Below the pieces are notes generated by a model. That model made no database searches. It saw only the letters and a list, made by a program, of their open reading frames with translations, and was not told the DNA's origin. Of a DNA stretch of 64,000 nucleotides, positions 1 through 9,126 are shown in pieces (the first letter of the stretch is position 1; each line of letters opens with the position of its first letter). The stretch comes from Dehalococcoidales bacterium (GTDB taxonomy: Bacteria > Chloroflexota > Dehalococcoidia > Dehalococcoidales > UBA2162). The stretch spans positions 1 through 64,000 of the forward strand of contig JAUYHA010000071.1 of assembly GCA_030690265.1 (NCBI GenBank), given 5' to 3'. The position numbers were made by a program, and so were the translations under genes.

Positions 1-153
1 TATCTTAGAACCCCCGCCATCACCTCTATCTCTGATTACAGGCTCTATCTTGATAACATCGGCTCCCCAATCAGCCAGATAGCAGGTAGCCGCTGGAGCA
101 GCATTGCCGTGCTCAAGAGAAACTATTTTTACTCCGTCAAGTACTCCCGCCAT
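1..153 (-). CDS. CaiB/BaiF family CoA-transferase, N-terminal fragment (runs off window edge)
   Basis: Reverse complement reads MAGVLDGVKIVSLEHGNAAPAATCYLADWGADVIKIEP..., very similar to the N-terminus of the next gene. Confidence 0.8.
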   Translation of the reverse strand, partial: MAGVLDGVKIVSLEHGNAAPAATCYLADWGADVIKIEPVIRDRGDGGGSKI

Positions 154-165
154 TCTGCCTCCTGG

Positions 166-1398
166 CTAGGGAATCACCCCCTCGTCTTTGAGGCTACCGA
201 TATCTTCCCAGCTATAGCCTGTCTCAAGTAGAATCTCTTCGGTGTGCTGCCCCAGCTCGGGAGCCGGCATTCTTACTGATGCCGGATTCTGACGGAAATT
301 GGTCGGGCTTGCCAGCACCTTCATCTGTCCTGCCGGGTGGTCCAGGTCAACAAAACAGTTGTTAGCCAGAGCCTGAGGGTCTTTGACCACCTCTTCAGGA
401 GTCTGAACTCGCGAATAGATTAAATGGTGTTCTTTACAACGCTTATCCCACTCGTCTAAAGTCCTGGAGGCGAAAATCTCATCCAGGATGTTAAGCAATT
501 CCACATGATTTTCTCTCCGCTTCTCCACATTGTTGAAGCGGGGGTCATTTTCCAGGTCCGGTCTTTCTAGAGCCTGACAGAAAGCAGGCCAGTAACGGTC
601 AGCCTGAATCAAAGAAAACTGAAGCCAGCGGTCATCTTTGGTTCGGTAGGCAGCATGTAATGGTTGCCAAGCGTAGGGACGGGCACTTTCACCTTCGTCC
701 CTGCCGCGGCTTTGCATTCCACTTAGTGCATTCTGAATTTCTCCAAGACTGCTCCACAAAGCAGTATGAAAAAGAGAACATTCCAGCTCCTGCCCCTTGC
801 CGGTTCTTTCCCTGTTGAACAGGGCGGCAGCAATACCGGCTACGGCATGGACTGAAGCGTTAATATCACCCATACCGGTAGGTGTCCGGGCCGGATAGTC
901 TCCCGGTTTTGTCACAGTATGCTGTATGCCGGGGCGAGCCCAGGATGCCACCCAGTGATAAGCCTCCTCGTCTTTATCCGGACCTTTTGACCCGTAGCCA
1001 GTAACCACGGCGTAAACAAGCTTTGGATTAATCTGGCAGAGGGTATCATAGTCCAGCCGGAGCTTCTTCAGTGAGATTATCTGATAGTTAGAAAGGAAAA
1101 CATCCGCTTTCTCAACAAGCTTGCAGAGGACATCCCTGCCGGCTTCCGTTTTCAGGTTTATCGCCAGACTTCTTTTATTTCTATTCAATATCTGCATCGA
1201 GGGGTTCACCTGAAAGCCAGCAACTTCTCTTGATGTTGAGACGCCCTCAATTCTCGTCGTTCCCCGGAACTGCTCTCCGGCCGGAGGCTCCACCTTGATA
1301 ACATCAGCTCCCCAATCCGCCATATAGGCGCTGACCAGCGGTCCTGCCCAGTGGACCTCCACGGAAACTACCTTTATACCATCAAGAACACCTGCCAA
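166..1398 (-). CDS. CaiB/BaiF family (class III) CoA-transferase
   Basis: 410 aa; ADWGADVIKVEPPAGEQFR, NRNKRSLAINLKTEAGR, GMGDINASVHAVAGIAAAL motifs of the family. Confidence 0.93.
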   Translation of the reverse strand: MAGVLDGIKVVSVEVHWAGPLVSAYMADWGADVIKVEPPAGEQFRGTTRIEGVSTSREVAGFQVNPSMQILNRNKRSLAINLKTEAGRDVLCKLVEKADVFLSNYQIISLKKLRLDYDTLCQINPKLVYAVVTGYGSKGPDKDEEAYHWVASWARPGIQHTVTKPGDYPARTPTGMGDINASVHAVAGIAAALFNRERTGKGQELECSLFHTALWSSLGEIQNALSGMQSRGRDEGESARPYAWQPLHAAYRTKDDRWLQFSLIQADRYWPAFCQALERPDLENDPRFNNVEKRRENHVELLNILDEIFASRTLDEWDKRCKEHHLIYSRVQTPEEVVKDPQALANNCFVDLDHPAGQMKVLASPTNFRQNPASVRMPAPELGQHTEEILLETGYSWEDIGSLKDEGVIP

Positions 1399-1707
1399 TT
1401 CGCTACCTCCTTGCTATAGTTTGTTGATTTCCAGGGCTGTTGGACAAGTCTATTTAACACATATATTTGATTTTTGTCAATAATACCTTTGCTCCCAAAA
1501 GGCACAATAACCCGGAGAGAAAGGAAACTACTTAAAGGAAAGTAAGAAAAGATGAGGTGATTTAGACTTGGAGAAGCAAAATAATTACGTTAAAGACAAA
1601 CAAAAACCAGCCAGCCTTTTCTCCTCTACTCAAAAAATAAGCAAAGGCTCAGGTGGGTGGAGGGAAAAACAAGGAAGCGAATTTAAAACCAGAGGCGCTA
1701 TAAGCAT

Positions 1708-1732
1708 ACATGGGCCGTATATCGGCCCATGT
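1708..1732 (-). terminator. Perfect 10-bp stem hairpin downstream of zinc-ribbon gene
   Basis: acatgggccg-tatat-cggcccatgt; sits just past the stop at 1750; no clear U-tract. Confidence 0.45.
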
Positions 1733-1749
1733 AACTTTCTAATGTCGCT

Positions 1750-2076
1750 CTAGTACCTTTTCGGTCTGACTTTGCGGTAGCAATCGCTACAGTAAACCGG
1801 CCTGTCACCACGGGGTTCAAAAGGAACCTCGGTCGGGTTACCGCACTCGGCACAGGTCACTGGAAACATCTGGCGCCTTAGCCCGCCGTAGCTGGTACCT
1901 CCGTAGCGTTCCGACTTTCTTGCCTCCCGGCATGAAGGACAGCGCTTGGGTTCATTGGTATAACCTTTGGAAGCAAAGAACTCCTGTTCCTCAACGGTGA
2001 AAGTGAAGGGAGCCCCACAATCAGAACACTGGATGGACTTATCCTGATAAGTCATTGGATGACCTCCTTTCTGCAA
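1750..2076 (-). CDS. Zinc-ribbon domain protein (CxxC pairs)
   Basis: Three CxxC pairs: CSDCGAPFTFT, CPSCREARK, then CAECGNPTEVPF and CSDCYRK. Confidence 0.75.
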   Translation of the reverse strand: MQKGGHPMTYQDKSIQCSDCGAPFTFTVEEQEFFASKGYTNEPKRCPSCREARKSERYGGTSYGGLRRQMFPVTCAECGNPTEVPFEPRGDRPVYCSDCYRKVRPKRY

Positions 2077-2236
2077 AATTTTTAGTTTGTTCGGTCATCC
2101 AATGCTTGAGCAATACAAAGTAGATTAAAAAGCCTGTGATAACCTAAACCAGAACTAGCAATTATATATTATTCTTTTAGGGACCGCTTTGTCAAGTATG
2201 ACACTTCCCAATGCCTCTAACCAGGATATCTCACCC

Positions 2237-3811
2237 CTACAGCTTCACCAGTTTGGCATTATAGATATCCGGGAGGGATAGTATCTGCTGCCGTTGTTCC
2301 TCGGGTAGAGGTTCGTCCAGGGCAAGCATCATCAATGCCTGTCCCCTGGGTTTGAGACGGCCCAGATGCATAGCACTGATGTTTATATTAGCATCACCTG
2401 TTATCTTGCCAACCGCCCCGATAAGCCCGGGACGGTCCAGGTGTTCGCTAAACAGGAAGTAACCCCCGCTGGGGACGATGTCAATCCAGTAGTCATTAAC
2501 CCGAACAATATGTGTTTCACCACGCAATACGGCAGCGGCCACAGTAGTAGAGCCGGTGCTGGTAGTAACTTCCACCGTAATAAGGCTGGCATAATTTTCA
2601 CAGATAGCCTGCTTTTGTTCCATTACACTCAGTCCACGCCGGACGGCTACCAGATCAGCATTAACCAGATTAACCCGTTCCTCACTCACATCCTCCAGCA
2701 ATCCTCCAATAACGGTAGCTTTGAGAACATTGGTATCGTAATTGGAAATCTCACCCTGATATTCAATCCGGATGGAGTTCATCTGTCCCTCAACCAGCTG
2801 GCAGGCTAACTTACCGGCTGTGGCAGCCGCCTTAATAAAGGGCGCCAGCTCAGATAGCGTCTCCGCTGAGATAAAAGAGGCATTTACCGCATAGCGGGCT
2901 GGCTGTCCCTTGAGCACGGCAATAACCTGCTCGGCGGCATCCACAGCCACCAGGGTTTGAGCTTCAGCGGTAGAAGCTCCCAGGTGAGGGGTAACAATAA
3001 TGTTATCCTCTTCAAAGAGTATGCTGCTGGTCAGAGGCTCCGTAGCAAAGACATCAATGGCAGCGCCAGCCACTCTTCCTTCCCTTATCGCCTTAACCAG
3101 GGCTTCTTCATCAATCAGCTCACCCCGGGCAGCATTAATGATTCGCACCGTTGGCTTGAGCAGAGCCAGTTCTTTAGCTCCAATTAGTCCCCTGGTCGAT
3201 TCGGTCAGAGGAACATGAAGGGTTATAAAGTCCGACTCTTTAAACAGTTTTTCCAGAGGAGCGAGTTCCAGCTGGAGATTGTGAGCGTAGTCAGCAGAGA
3301 CGAAGGGGTCATAAGCCAGGAGCTTCATCTCCATACCCCGGGCACGTCTGGCTACCTCAGAACCTACATTACCCAGACCAATGATACCCAGGGTTTTATT
3401 TCTCAATTCAATACCCGTGAAATCATTTCGCCGCCATACTCCGGATTTGAGCACGGCATTCGCCCGGGGTATGTGACGAGCCAGAGCCAGCATAAGGCCG
3501 ATAGTATGCTCAGCCGCCGAGATGGTATTACCGGTGGGAGCATTAACCACCACTATACCCCGCTGGGTAGCTGCCTCTATATTAATATTATCGACACCTA
3601 CGCCGGCCCGGGCGATGACCTGCAGCTTTTTGCCCGCCTCTATCACGTCAGCGGTCACCTGAGTCTGGCTGCGCACCACCAGGGCATCATAATCGCCGAC
3701 AATGGATATCAGTTCCTCTGGTTTTAAACCCGTTTTAACATCCACCTCAGCATGACTGCGAAGGATTTCTATCCCTTCCTCACCGATAGGGTCAGCAACT
3801 AAAACCTTCAT
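2237..3811 (-). CDS. serA: D-3-phosphoglycerate dehydrogenase (with C-terminal ACT domain)
   Basis: 524 aa; NAPTGNTISAAEHTIGLMLALAR, GIIGLGNVGSEVARRA, C-terminal DRPGLIGAVGKITGDANINISAMHLGR. Confidence 0.96.
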   Translation of the reverse strand: MKVLVADPIGEEGIEILRSHAEVDVKTGLKPEELISIVGDYDALVVRSQTQVTADVIEAGKKLQVIARAGVGVDNINIEAATQRGIVVVNAPTGNTISAAEHTIGLMLALARHIPRANAVLKSGVWRRNDFTGIELRNKTLGIIGLGNVGSEVARRARGMEMKLLAYDPFVSADYAHNLQLELAPLEKLFKESDFITLHVPLTESTRGLIGAKELALLKPTVRIINAARGELIDEEALVKAIREGRVAGAAIDVFATEPLTSSILFEEDNIIVTPHLGASTAEAQTLVAVDAAEQVIAVLKGQPARYAVNASFISAETLSELAPFIKAAATAGKLACQLVEGQMNSIRIEYQGEISNYDTNVLKATVIGGLLEDVSEERVNLVNADLVAVRRGLSVMEQKQAICENYASLITVEVTTSTGSTTVAAAVLRGETHIVRVNDYWIDIVPSGGYFLFSEHLDRPGLIGAVGKITGDANINISAMHLGRLKPRGQALMMLALDEPLPEEQRQQILSLPDIYNAKLVKL

Positions 3812-3846
3812 AAACTAATCTCCGGTATTTTCTCCTTTTCCGAAAG

Positions 3847-4941
3847 TTACTTCTCAGCTGCAAATCCAGCTCTGGGAAGGGCCGCTTTCAGAGCTGAGAG
3901 GACTTTTTCAATATTAGCCTCAGTTACCCAGCCCAGGTGCCCGATGCGGAATATTGCCTCTTCTAGCTTGCCCTGCCCACCAGCGAGAACAACCTGGTGT
4001 TCCTTCCTCAAAGCCCGCCGTAGCTCCCTCACATTAATCCCCTCCGGAACGGTAATCGCGGTAACTGTGTTCGAAGCATATTTCTCATCACCAAAAAGTG
4101 ATAGTCCAAGAGACTTTACTCCAGCACGAGCGGCTTTACTGACCCGGGCATGCCGGGCAAAAATATTGTCCAGGCCTTCCTTAAGCATCATATCCAAGGC
4201 TACATCCATAGCAAATACTACAGAAACGGCTGGTGTCCACGGTGTCTGTCCCCTCTCCAGAAAGCGCTTAGCCTGGGCAAAGTCCCAGTAATAGCGAGGC
4301 ATCTTGGCGCTGGCATGAGCTTTCCAGGCATCTGGACTGACACTGATAAAAGCCAGCCCGGGCGGTGCCATCCACCCCTTCTGCGAGCCGGAAATAGCGA
4401 TATCCAGATGCCATTCATCCACCGGGCACTTTATCGAGCCCAGACTGCTGATAGCGTCAACCACCAGCAGCTTATCAAAGCTCTTCACTACCGAGCTTAT
4501 TGCCGCCAGGTCATTGGTGATGCCGGTAGAAGTCTCATTGTGGGTTATCAACACCGCCTTGATTTTGGCATCTGCCTGAAGAGCCTTACGGATAGCATCC
4601 GGGTCAGCGGCTTTGCCCCATTCGAAATTCAGCGGGACTACCTCGGCGCCGTATATCCTGGCAATGGTAGCGAAACGGTCGCCGAAGGCACCGATAGATA
4701 CCGCCAGCACTTTATCTCCCGGTGATAGAGTGTTCACCACCGCCGCCTCCATACCACCGGTACCCGAACCGGTAAGCACATAAAGGTCGTTTTTAGTCAT
4801 GAAGACCTGCTTTAGCTTGGCAGTGACAGCATTTAATATCCCGATAAACTCCTCGCCCCGGTGGTCTACCATCTGCTTGGACATTGTCTGGAGGACTTCA
4901 GGGGGGCAGGGGGTGGGTCCCGGAATTCGTAACTCTACCAT
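3847..4941 (-). CDS. Class V aminotransferase (alanine-glyoxylate/serine-pyruvate type)
   Basis: 364 aa; PGPTPCPPEVL, TGSGTGGMEAAVVNTLSPGDKVL, SGSQKGWMAPPGLAF PLP-lysine region. Confidence 0.92.
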   Translation of the reverse strand: MVELRIPGPTPCPPEVLQTMSKQMVDHRGEEFIGILNAVTAKLKQVFMTKNDLYVLTGSGTGGMEAAVVNTLSPGDKVLAVSIGAFGDRFATIARIYGAEVVPLNFEWGKAADPDAIRKALQADAKIKAVLITHNETSTGITNDLAAISSVVKSFDKLLVVDAISSLGSIKCPVDEWHLDIAISGSQKGWMAPPGLAFISVSPDAWKAHASAKMPRYYWDFAQAKRFLERGQTPWTPAVSVVFAMDVALDMMLKEGLDNIFARHARVSKAARAGVKSLGLSLFGDEKYASNTVTAITVPEGINVRELRRALRKEHQVVLAGGQGKLEEAIFRIGHLGWVTEANIEKVLSALKAALPRAGFAAEK

Positions 4942-4984
4942 TCTTGGCTCCTTTTCTACCTTATTCCATTTTCACATTATTTTA

Positions 4985-5017
4985 TCAGCATTTATTACTT
5001 TAGCAAAGCGCCGTTTA
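4985..5017. repeat. 33-bp direct repeat, copy 1 (near-copy of the tyrS 3' end)
   Basis: tcagcatttattactttagcaaagcgccgttta; 2 mismatches to 5191..5223. Confidence 0.85.
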
Positions 5018-5028
5018 TAGAATATTCA

Positions 5029-5162
5029 TTAACCCATCCCCTTGACCCCCTTCTCTTAAAAAGGGAAGGGGGAGTGTAGATAAGAGAGGGGCTTTGCCCC
5101 TCTCTTGAATCCTCTTCCCCCTCTCCTTAAGAAGGAGAGGGGGATTAAGGGGGTGAGGTTAA
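5029..5162. repeat. MITE-like palindromic element (family e), TIR TTAACCYCAYCCCC
   Basis: Left ttaacccatccccttgaccccctt, right aagggggtgaggttaa; internal agaggggctttgcccctctct hairpin. Confidence 0.75.
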
Positions 5163-5171
5163 TAAGGAATC

Positions 5172-6458
5172 TCATTTAGCCGTTTCCACATCAGTATTTA
5201 TCACTTTAGCAAAGCGCCGTTTACCTACTTGAATAACTGTACCACTCTGGACTGTTGAAGCGGGAACTAGACGACTAGTTACTACTTCACCAGCTAAAGT
5301 AGTCCCCGCCTGAGAAATTAACCTGTTTGCCTCGCTACGGCTTTCAGCCAGTCTTGTTTCGACCAATAGTCGGCTGACGTCAATGAATGCTCTACCAGCT
5401 TGTTCAGACGTTAGTTTATTAAATGATATGCGATATTCCTGTATGTTGTCTGGGAGCTCTCGACTTTGATGGACTTTCTCAAACCGTTCCTCAGCTTCAG
5501 TAGCTGCCTTCTGGTCATAGAGCTGGGCTACAATCTCCCTGGCCAGACGCTTTTTAAGCTCCATTGGATTTAGCGAAGTAACTCCCCCAGGACTAACCCG
5601 GACAGTTTTCAATGCAGCTTCCAATGACAGCCGGAATTGCTTTAGTTCCTCATCCGGCACGTCCGTAAGCAACTCAAAGTAGTCCATAATCAGTCCATCT
5701 CTACTAATAGACATTACCTTACCATATATCTCATCAGCTGGCTCGGCAACACCGATGTAGTTACCCAGGCTCTTGCTCATCTTCTGAGTGCCATCGGTGC
5801 CGACGAGGAGGGGCACCATAAAGATTTGCTGTGGGGGCTGGCCCAGCATAGATTGAAGCTCCCTGCCCACCAGCAGGTTAAACTTCTGGTCAGTCCCGCC
5901 GAACTCAACATCAGCCTCTATAGCCACCGAATCATAAGCCTGGAGCAGGGGGTAGAGCAGCTCGGTTATGGCGATGGGCTTTCCGGCACTGAATCTCTTG
6001 CTGAAATCATCCCGTGCCAGCAGTTGAGCCACAGTAAACTTACTGGTCAGCCGGATAACATCGCTCAGGTCGAACCTGCCATACCACTCGCTCTGCCACC
6101 GGACCTCCGTTTTCTCCTTATCAACTATCTTGAAGAACTGCTCCATATAGGTTTGGGCGTTAGCCTGCACCTGCTCCGCTGACAGCATCGGGCGGGTGAC
6201 CGAGGCACCGCTGGGGTCGCCAATCCGGGCTGTCCAGTCACCAACAATCAGCACAACCTGGTGCCCCAGCTCCTGGAACTGGCGCAGCTTTCTCAGGGCG
6301 ACCATATGCCCCAGGTGAATATCGGGAAAGCTGGGGTCAAAACCTTCCTTGAGACGCAGCTTCTTGCCTGAGCGAAGCAGCTTCATCATCTCTTCCCCAA
6401 CGATGATTTCAGCCACGCCTCTCTTGAGTAAATAGCCAGTATCCTGATTAATATCCAT
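5172..6458 (-). CDS. tyrS: Tyrosyl-tRNA synthetase
   Basis: 428 aa; PSFPDIHLGHMVALRKLRQFQ, GDWTARIGDPSG, KMSKSLGNYIG, C-terminal S4-like domain. Confidence 0.96.
   Translation of the reverse strand: MDINQDTGYLLKRGVAEIIVGEEMMKLLRSGKKLRLKEGFDPSFPDIHLGHMVALRKLRQFQELGHQVVLIVGDWTARIGDPSGASVTRPMLSAEQVQANAQTYMEQFFKIVDKEKTEVRWQSEWYGRFDLSDVIRLTSKFTVAQLLARDDFSKRFSAGKPIAITELLYPLLQAYDSVAIEADVEFGGTDQKFNLLVGRELQSMLGQPPQQIFMVPLLVGTDGTQKMSKSLGNYIGVAEPADEIYGKVMSISRDGLIMDYFELLTDVPDEELKQFRLSLEAALKTVRVSPGGVTSLNPMELKKRLAREIVAQLYDQKAATEAEERFEKVHQSRELPDNIQEYRISFNKLTSEQAGRAFIDVSRLLVETRLAESRSEANRLISQAGTTLAGEVVTSRLVPASTVQSGTVIQVGKRRFAKVINTDVETAK
5191..5223. repeat. 33-bp direct repeat, copy 2 (inside tyrS C-terminal codons)
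   Basis: tcagtatttatcactttagcaaagcgccgttta. Confidence 0.85.
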
Positions 6459-6479
6459 ACCTGTCCTGAATAGTATATA

Positions 6480-7412
6480 CTATTTTTTAGCCTGGCTGTC
6501 CAATATGGCTTTCCCCTGTTTGACATCCTCGGCTATCTGTTTCTTCAGTTCCTCCACAGTGTCAAAACGCTTCTCATCCCGGAGGCGCTCCACGATGTCA
6601 ATTCTTAGCTGGCGTCCATACAGGTTACCCTGATAGTTAAGGAGATAAATCTCTACAGTCCGCCTGTGCTCACCAAAGGTAGGATTCCTACCGATATTGG
6701 TCACCGATTGATAAACTTTACCATCCAGATAAGCCCGGGTAGCATAAACACCTTCCGCCGGTATTGCCTGTCTGGAGTCTACCTCTAAATTAGCGGTCGG
6801 AAAACCAAGCTTCGCTCCCCGCCCTACCCCGGTGGTTACCTGTCCCTGAAGGCTGTAGGCACGTCCGGTCAAACTGATGACCTTTTTCATATCGCCTTCA
6901 GCCAGAGCCCGCCTGATGGCGGTACTGCTGACCACCATACCGTTCATCTCTTTCGGCGGGACCACGGTGAGAGTAAAGCCCATCTCCTTACCAAGCTGCC
7001 CCAGAGCGGCGACATCTCCCTCCCGCTTCCAGCCCAGAGCGAAATCAGTCCCAACGACGAGGCCATTCATCCTGAGATATTTTTGCAGTAATCCGAGGAA
7101 CTGGCGGGGATGATAACGGGCTAATTCCAGTGTAAAAGACAGGGACACAACAGCATCAACGCCTTCCTTTTTGAGCAGGCTGACCTTTTCGGTAAGACCG
7201 GTCAGGTAAGGCAGTTCACTTTGAGGCGACAGCACCTCCTTAGGATGCTGGCGGAAAGTTACCACTCCACAAAGCAGAGCCTGCCGCGCAGCTTCTTCCT
7301 TTAGCCGTGAAATCAGATATTTATGACCGAGGTGAACTCCATCAAAAATCCCGATGGTAAGAAGCATATCTTTTTGCGGCGAAAACTCACTCAGCTCTTC
7401 CTCTAGCGGCAT
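6480..7412 (-). CDS. ribF: Bifunctional riboflavin kinase/FAD synthetase
   Basis: 310 aa; GIFDGVHLGHKYLI, VSSTAIRRALAEGD, GRGAKLGFPTANLEV, SVTNIGRNPTFG. Confidence 0.95.
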   Translation of the reverse strand: MPLEEELSEFSPQKDMLLTIGIFDGVHLGHKYLISRLKEEAARQALLCGVVTFRQHPKEVLSPQSELPYLTGLTEKVSLLKKEGVDAVVSLSFTLELARYHPRQFLGLLQKYLRMNGLVVGTDFALGWKREGDVAALGQLGKEMGFTLTVVPPKEMNGMVVSSTAIRRALAEGDMKKVISLTGRAYSLQGQVTTGVGRGAKLGFPTANLEVDSRQAIPAEGVYATRAYLDGKVYQSVTNIGRNPTFGEHRRTVEIYLLNYQGNLYGRQLRIDIVERLRDEKRFDTVEELKKQIAEDVKQGKAILDSQAKK

Positions 7413-7478
7413 GAATCTTTCCCCCGAACAACAATGCTATCAAGCCAGATATTAAATAGCCAACGCTTAAACAAAGAT

Positions 7479-7743
7479 GGGCTGTCCGAAAATGTCATTC
7501 TGAGCACATTCGCTACGTTCACTCTGACCTCGGGACTTCGGCGTGAGCTCAGTCGAACGCTGAACTCGGTCTGAAGACGATAACCTGCTCCGAGCTTGTC
7601 GAGGCAAGTCGGAACGAGCTCAGTGTAAACTCCGCGAAGAATCTCGGGGAGTAGCGGGCATTACAAGCATACCCATCCACCGAGACCCTTCACTTCGTTC
7701 AGGGTGACACAATAATAAAGAAAGTGGTGTTTTCGGACCGCCT
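7479..7743. repeat. MITE-like element, TIR GGCTGTCCGAAAA (family b), carrying core module a
   Basis: Left gggctgtccgaaaa, right ttttcggaccgcct; internal gaactcggtctgaagacgataacctgctccgagcttgtcgaggcaagtcggaacgagctcagtgtaaactc. Confidence 0.75.
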
Positions 7744-7864
7744 CGTTTACCTCCTGGTTGAAACTCTTAGATACTAGCACAAGCCTATTTTCAGCGTCAA
7801 CCAGAACAGAAAGAGGCAAACTCTCAGCCGGCTTTTTGAGAATGCCTAACAATTCTTCTGTCAT
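7661..7864 (-). pseudogene. Relic small ORF sandwiched between two repeat elements
   Basis: MTEELLGILKKPAESLPLSVLVDAENRLVLVSKSFNQEVNEAV...; its ATG lies at the edge of the element at 7859 and its 3' end is repeat sequence of the 7479..7743 element. Confidence 0.4.
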
Positions 7865-7980
7865 TGCGAGCCATTCGCAGAAGGCTTCAGCCTTCAGTCC
7901 GAGCCTTCAGGCCGAGGCCCGAGTTCAGCGTTCGACTGAGCTCACGCCGAAGTCCCGAGGGCTTCGCCCTCGCAATGACA
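7859..7980. repeat. Palindromic repeat family c (TGTCATTGCGAG...CTCGCAATGACA)
   Basis: Terminal inverted repeats read directly; includes inverted copy of a 40-mer at 7529..7568. Confidence 0.85.
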
Positions 7981-7988
7981 TATTGTTG

Positions 7989-8705
7989 CTAAACAATCTT
8001 TTTTTGAAAATAGTAGCCGACTCCGGATTCAGTTATGATGTATCTGGGCAGAGCCGGGTCTGGCTCCAGCTTCTGACGCAGGTGCGAAATGTAGATGCGG
8101 ACATAATCCAGGTCATCAGTATACTCCCAGCCCCACACTTTTTCCAGGAGTTCCCTGTGGGTAAAAATACGACCAGCCCCCTCCACAAGGAGAGCAAAAA
8201 GGCGGAACTCTTTGGGGGTCAGTTTTACCCGCTCCCCTTTCACCATGACCTTCCGCTCGGCGATGTCCACGGTAAGAAAGTCATCAGCGTAGGTAACTTC
8301 CCGTTTCACTTCCGCCGGTGGAGATAACTCAATACGGCGCAGTGTGGCTCGAACTCTAGCCACCAGCTCCCTGTTCCCCAGTGGCTTAAAAAGGTAGTCA
8401 TCGGCTCCGTAATCGAGCCCGCGGACTATATCTTCCTCAGCCTTCTGCTTACCCGTGAGCAAAATAACGGGCACATCAGAAAGTTCACGGATGCGCCGGC
8501 AGGTCTGCCAGCCATCCATTCCAGGCATAGCCACATCCAGAAGGACGATATCCGGCTTTTCTTTGAACAGAAGCTTCAGACCCTCCTGACCGCCAGCCGC
8601 CTTGAACACCTCCAGCCCCTGCCGACTCAGAACCCGCTCAACCAGCCTGAGAAAGACGGCATCGTCATCAATTGCAAGCACTTTCTTAGTCACAGCCAAC
8701 CTCAT
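7989..8705 (-). CDS. OmpR/PhoB-family response regulator (receiver + winged helix)
   Basis: KKVLAIDDDAVFLR, VLLDVAMPGMDGW, LTGKQKAEEDIV, C-terminal VKLTPKEFRLFALLVEGAGRIFTHRELLEKVWGWEY; start taken at internal M (MRLAVTKK), track ORF extends to 8750. Confidence 0.92.
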   Translation of the reverse strand: MRLAVTKKVLAIDDDAVFLRLVERVLSRQGLEVFKAAGGQEGLKLLFKEKPDIVLLDVAMPGMDGWQTCRRIRELSDVPVILLTGKQKAEEDIVRGLDYGADDYLFKPLGNRELVARVRATLRRIELSPPAEVKREVTYADDFLTVDIAERKVMVKGERVKLTPKEFRLFALLVEGAGRIFTHRELLEKVWGWEYTDDLDYVRIYISHLRQKLEPDPALPRYIITESGVGYYFQKKIV

Positions 8706-9126
8706 CAAGACTAAGATTATCTTTTTGCCTCCGTAATAGCGCTTTGCCAACGATTTCCTTCAGTGCACCAGGTCTAACCGGCTTGGAAAGGTAAGCATCA
8801 CAGCCGGACTCAATCACCCTCTCCCTATCCCTCTTCATAGCATAGGCAGTCACAGCGATAATGGGAGTATGCCGGAAAGCTGGATTTTGCCTGAGCTTCA
8901 TGGTCACCTCAAGCCCATTCATTTTGGGGAGCTTAATATCCATTAAGATAAGGTCGGGCTGCTCGCTCACTGCCACCCTCAACGCCTCCTCCCCGTCAGT
9001 CGCCTTGAGCAAAGTATAATCACCTCCCCTGAGGATAATCTGAAACAGCCTCATATTCCGGGGGTTATCTTCAACAATCAGTATCTTCTTTTTCACTACC
9101 TGGTTCTCCCGGATTTCTGAAATCAC
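8686..9126 (-). CDS. Stand-alone response-regulator receiver protein
   Basis: KKKILIVEDNPRNMRLFQIIL, LILMDIKLPKMNGLEV, AVTAYAMKRDRE; true start may be the GTG near 9096. Confidence 0.9.
   Translation of the reverse strand: MISEIRENQVVKKKILIVEDNPRNMRLFQIILRGGDYTLLKATDGEEALRVAVSEQPDLILMDIKLPKMNGLEVTMKLRQNPAFRHTPIIAVTAYAMKRDRERVIESGCDAYLSKPVRPGALKEIVGKALLRRQKDNLSLDEVGCD

Noticed and set aside
1568-1753. 61-aa ORF preceding the zinc-ribbon gene on the opposite strand
   Set aside because: Runs through the terminator hairpin; no motif and no good coding signature.
2366-2809. Long antisense ORFs (for example 147 aa and 170 aa opposite serA, 234 aa opposite glyS, 368 aa opposite the HdrD-like gene)
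   Set aside because: Each lies fully opposite a strongly supported gene and has low-complexity or shadow-ORF composition with no recognisable family.
5035-5160. Dense direct/inverted repeats that could look like a CRISPR array
   Set aside because: No regular repeat-spacer periodicity; the structure is a single palindromic element with inverted ends, and no cas genes are in the window.
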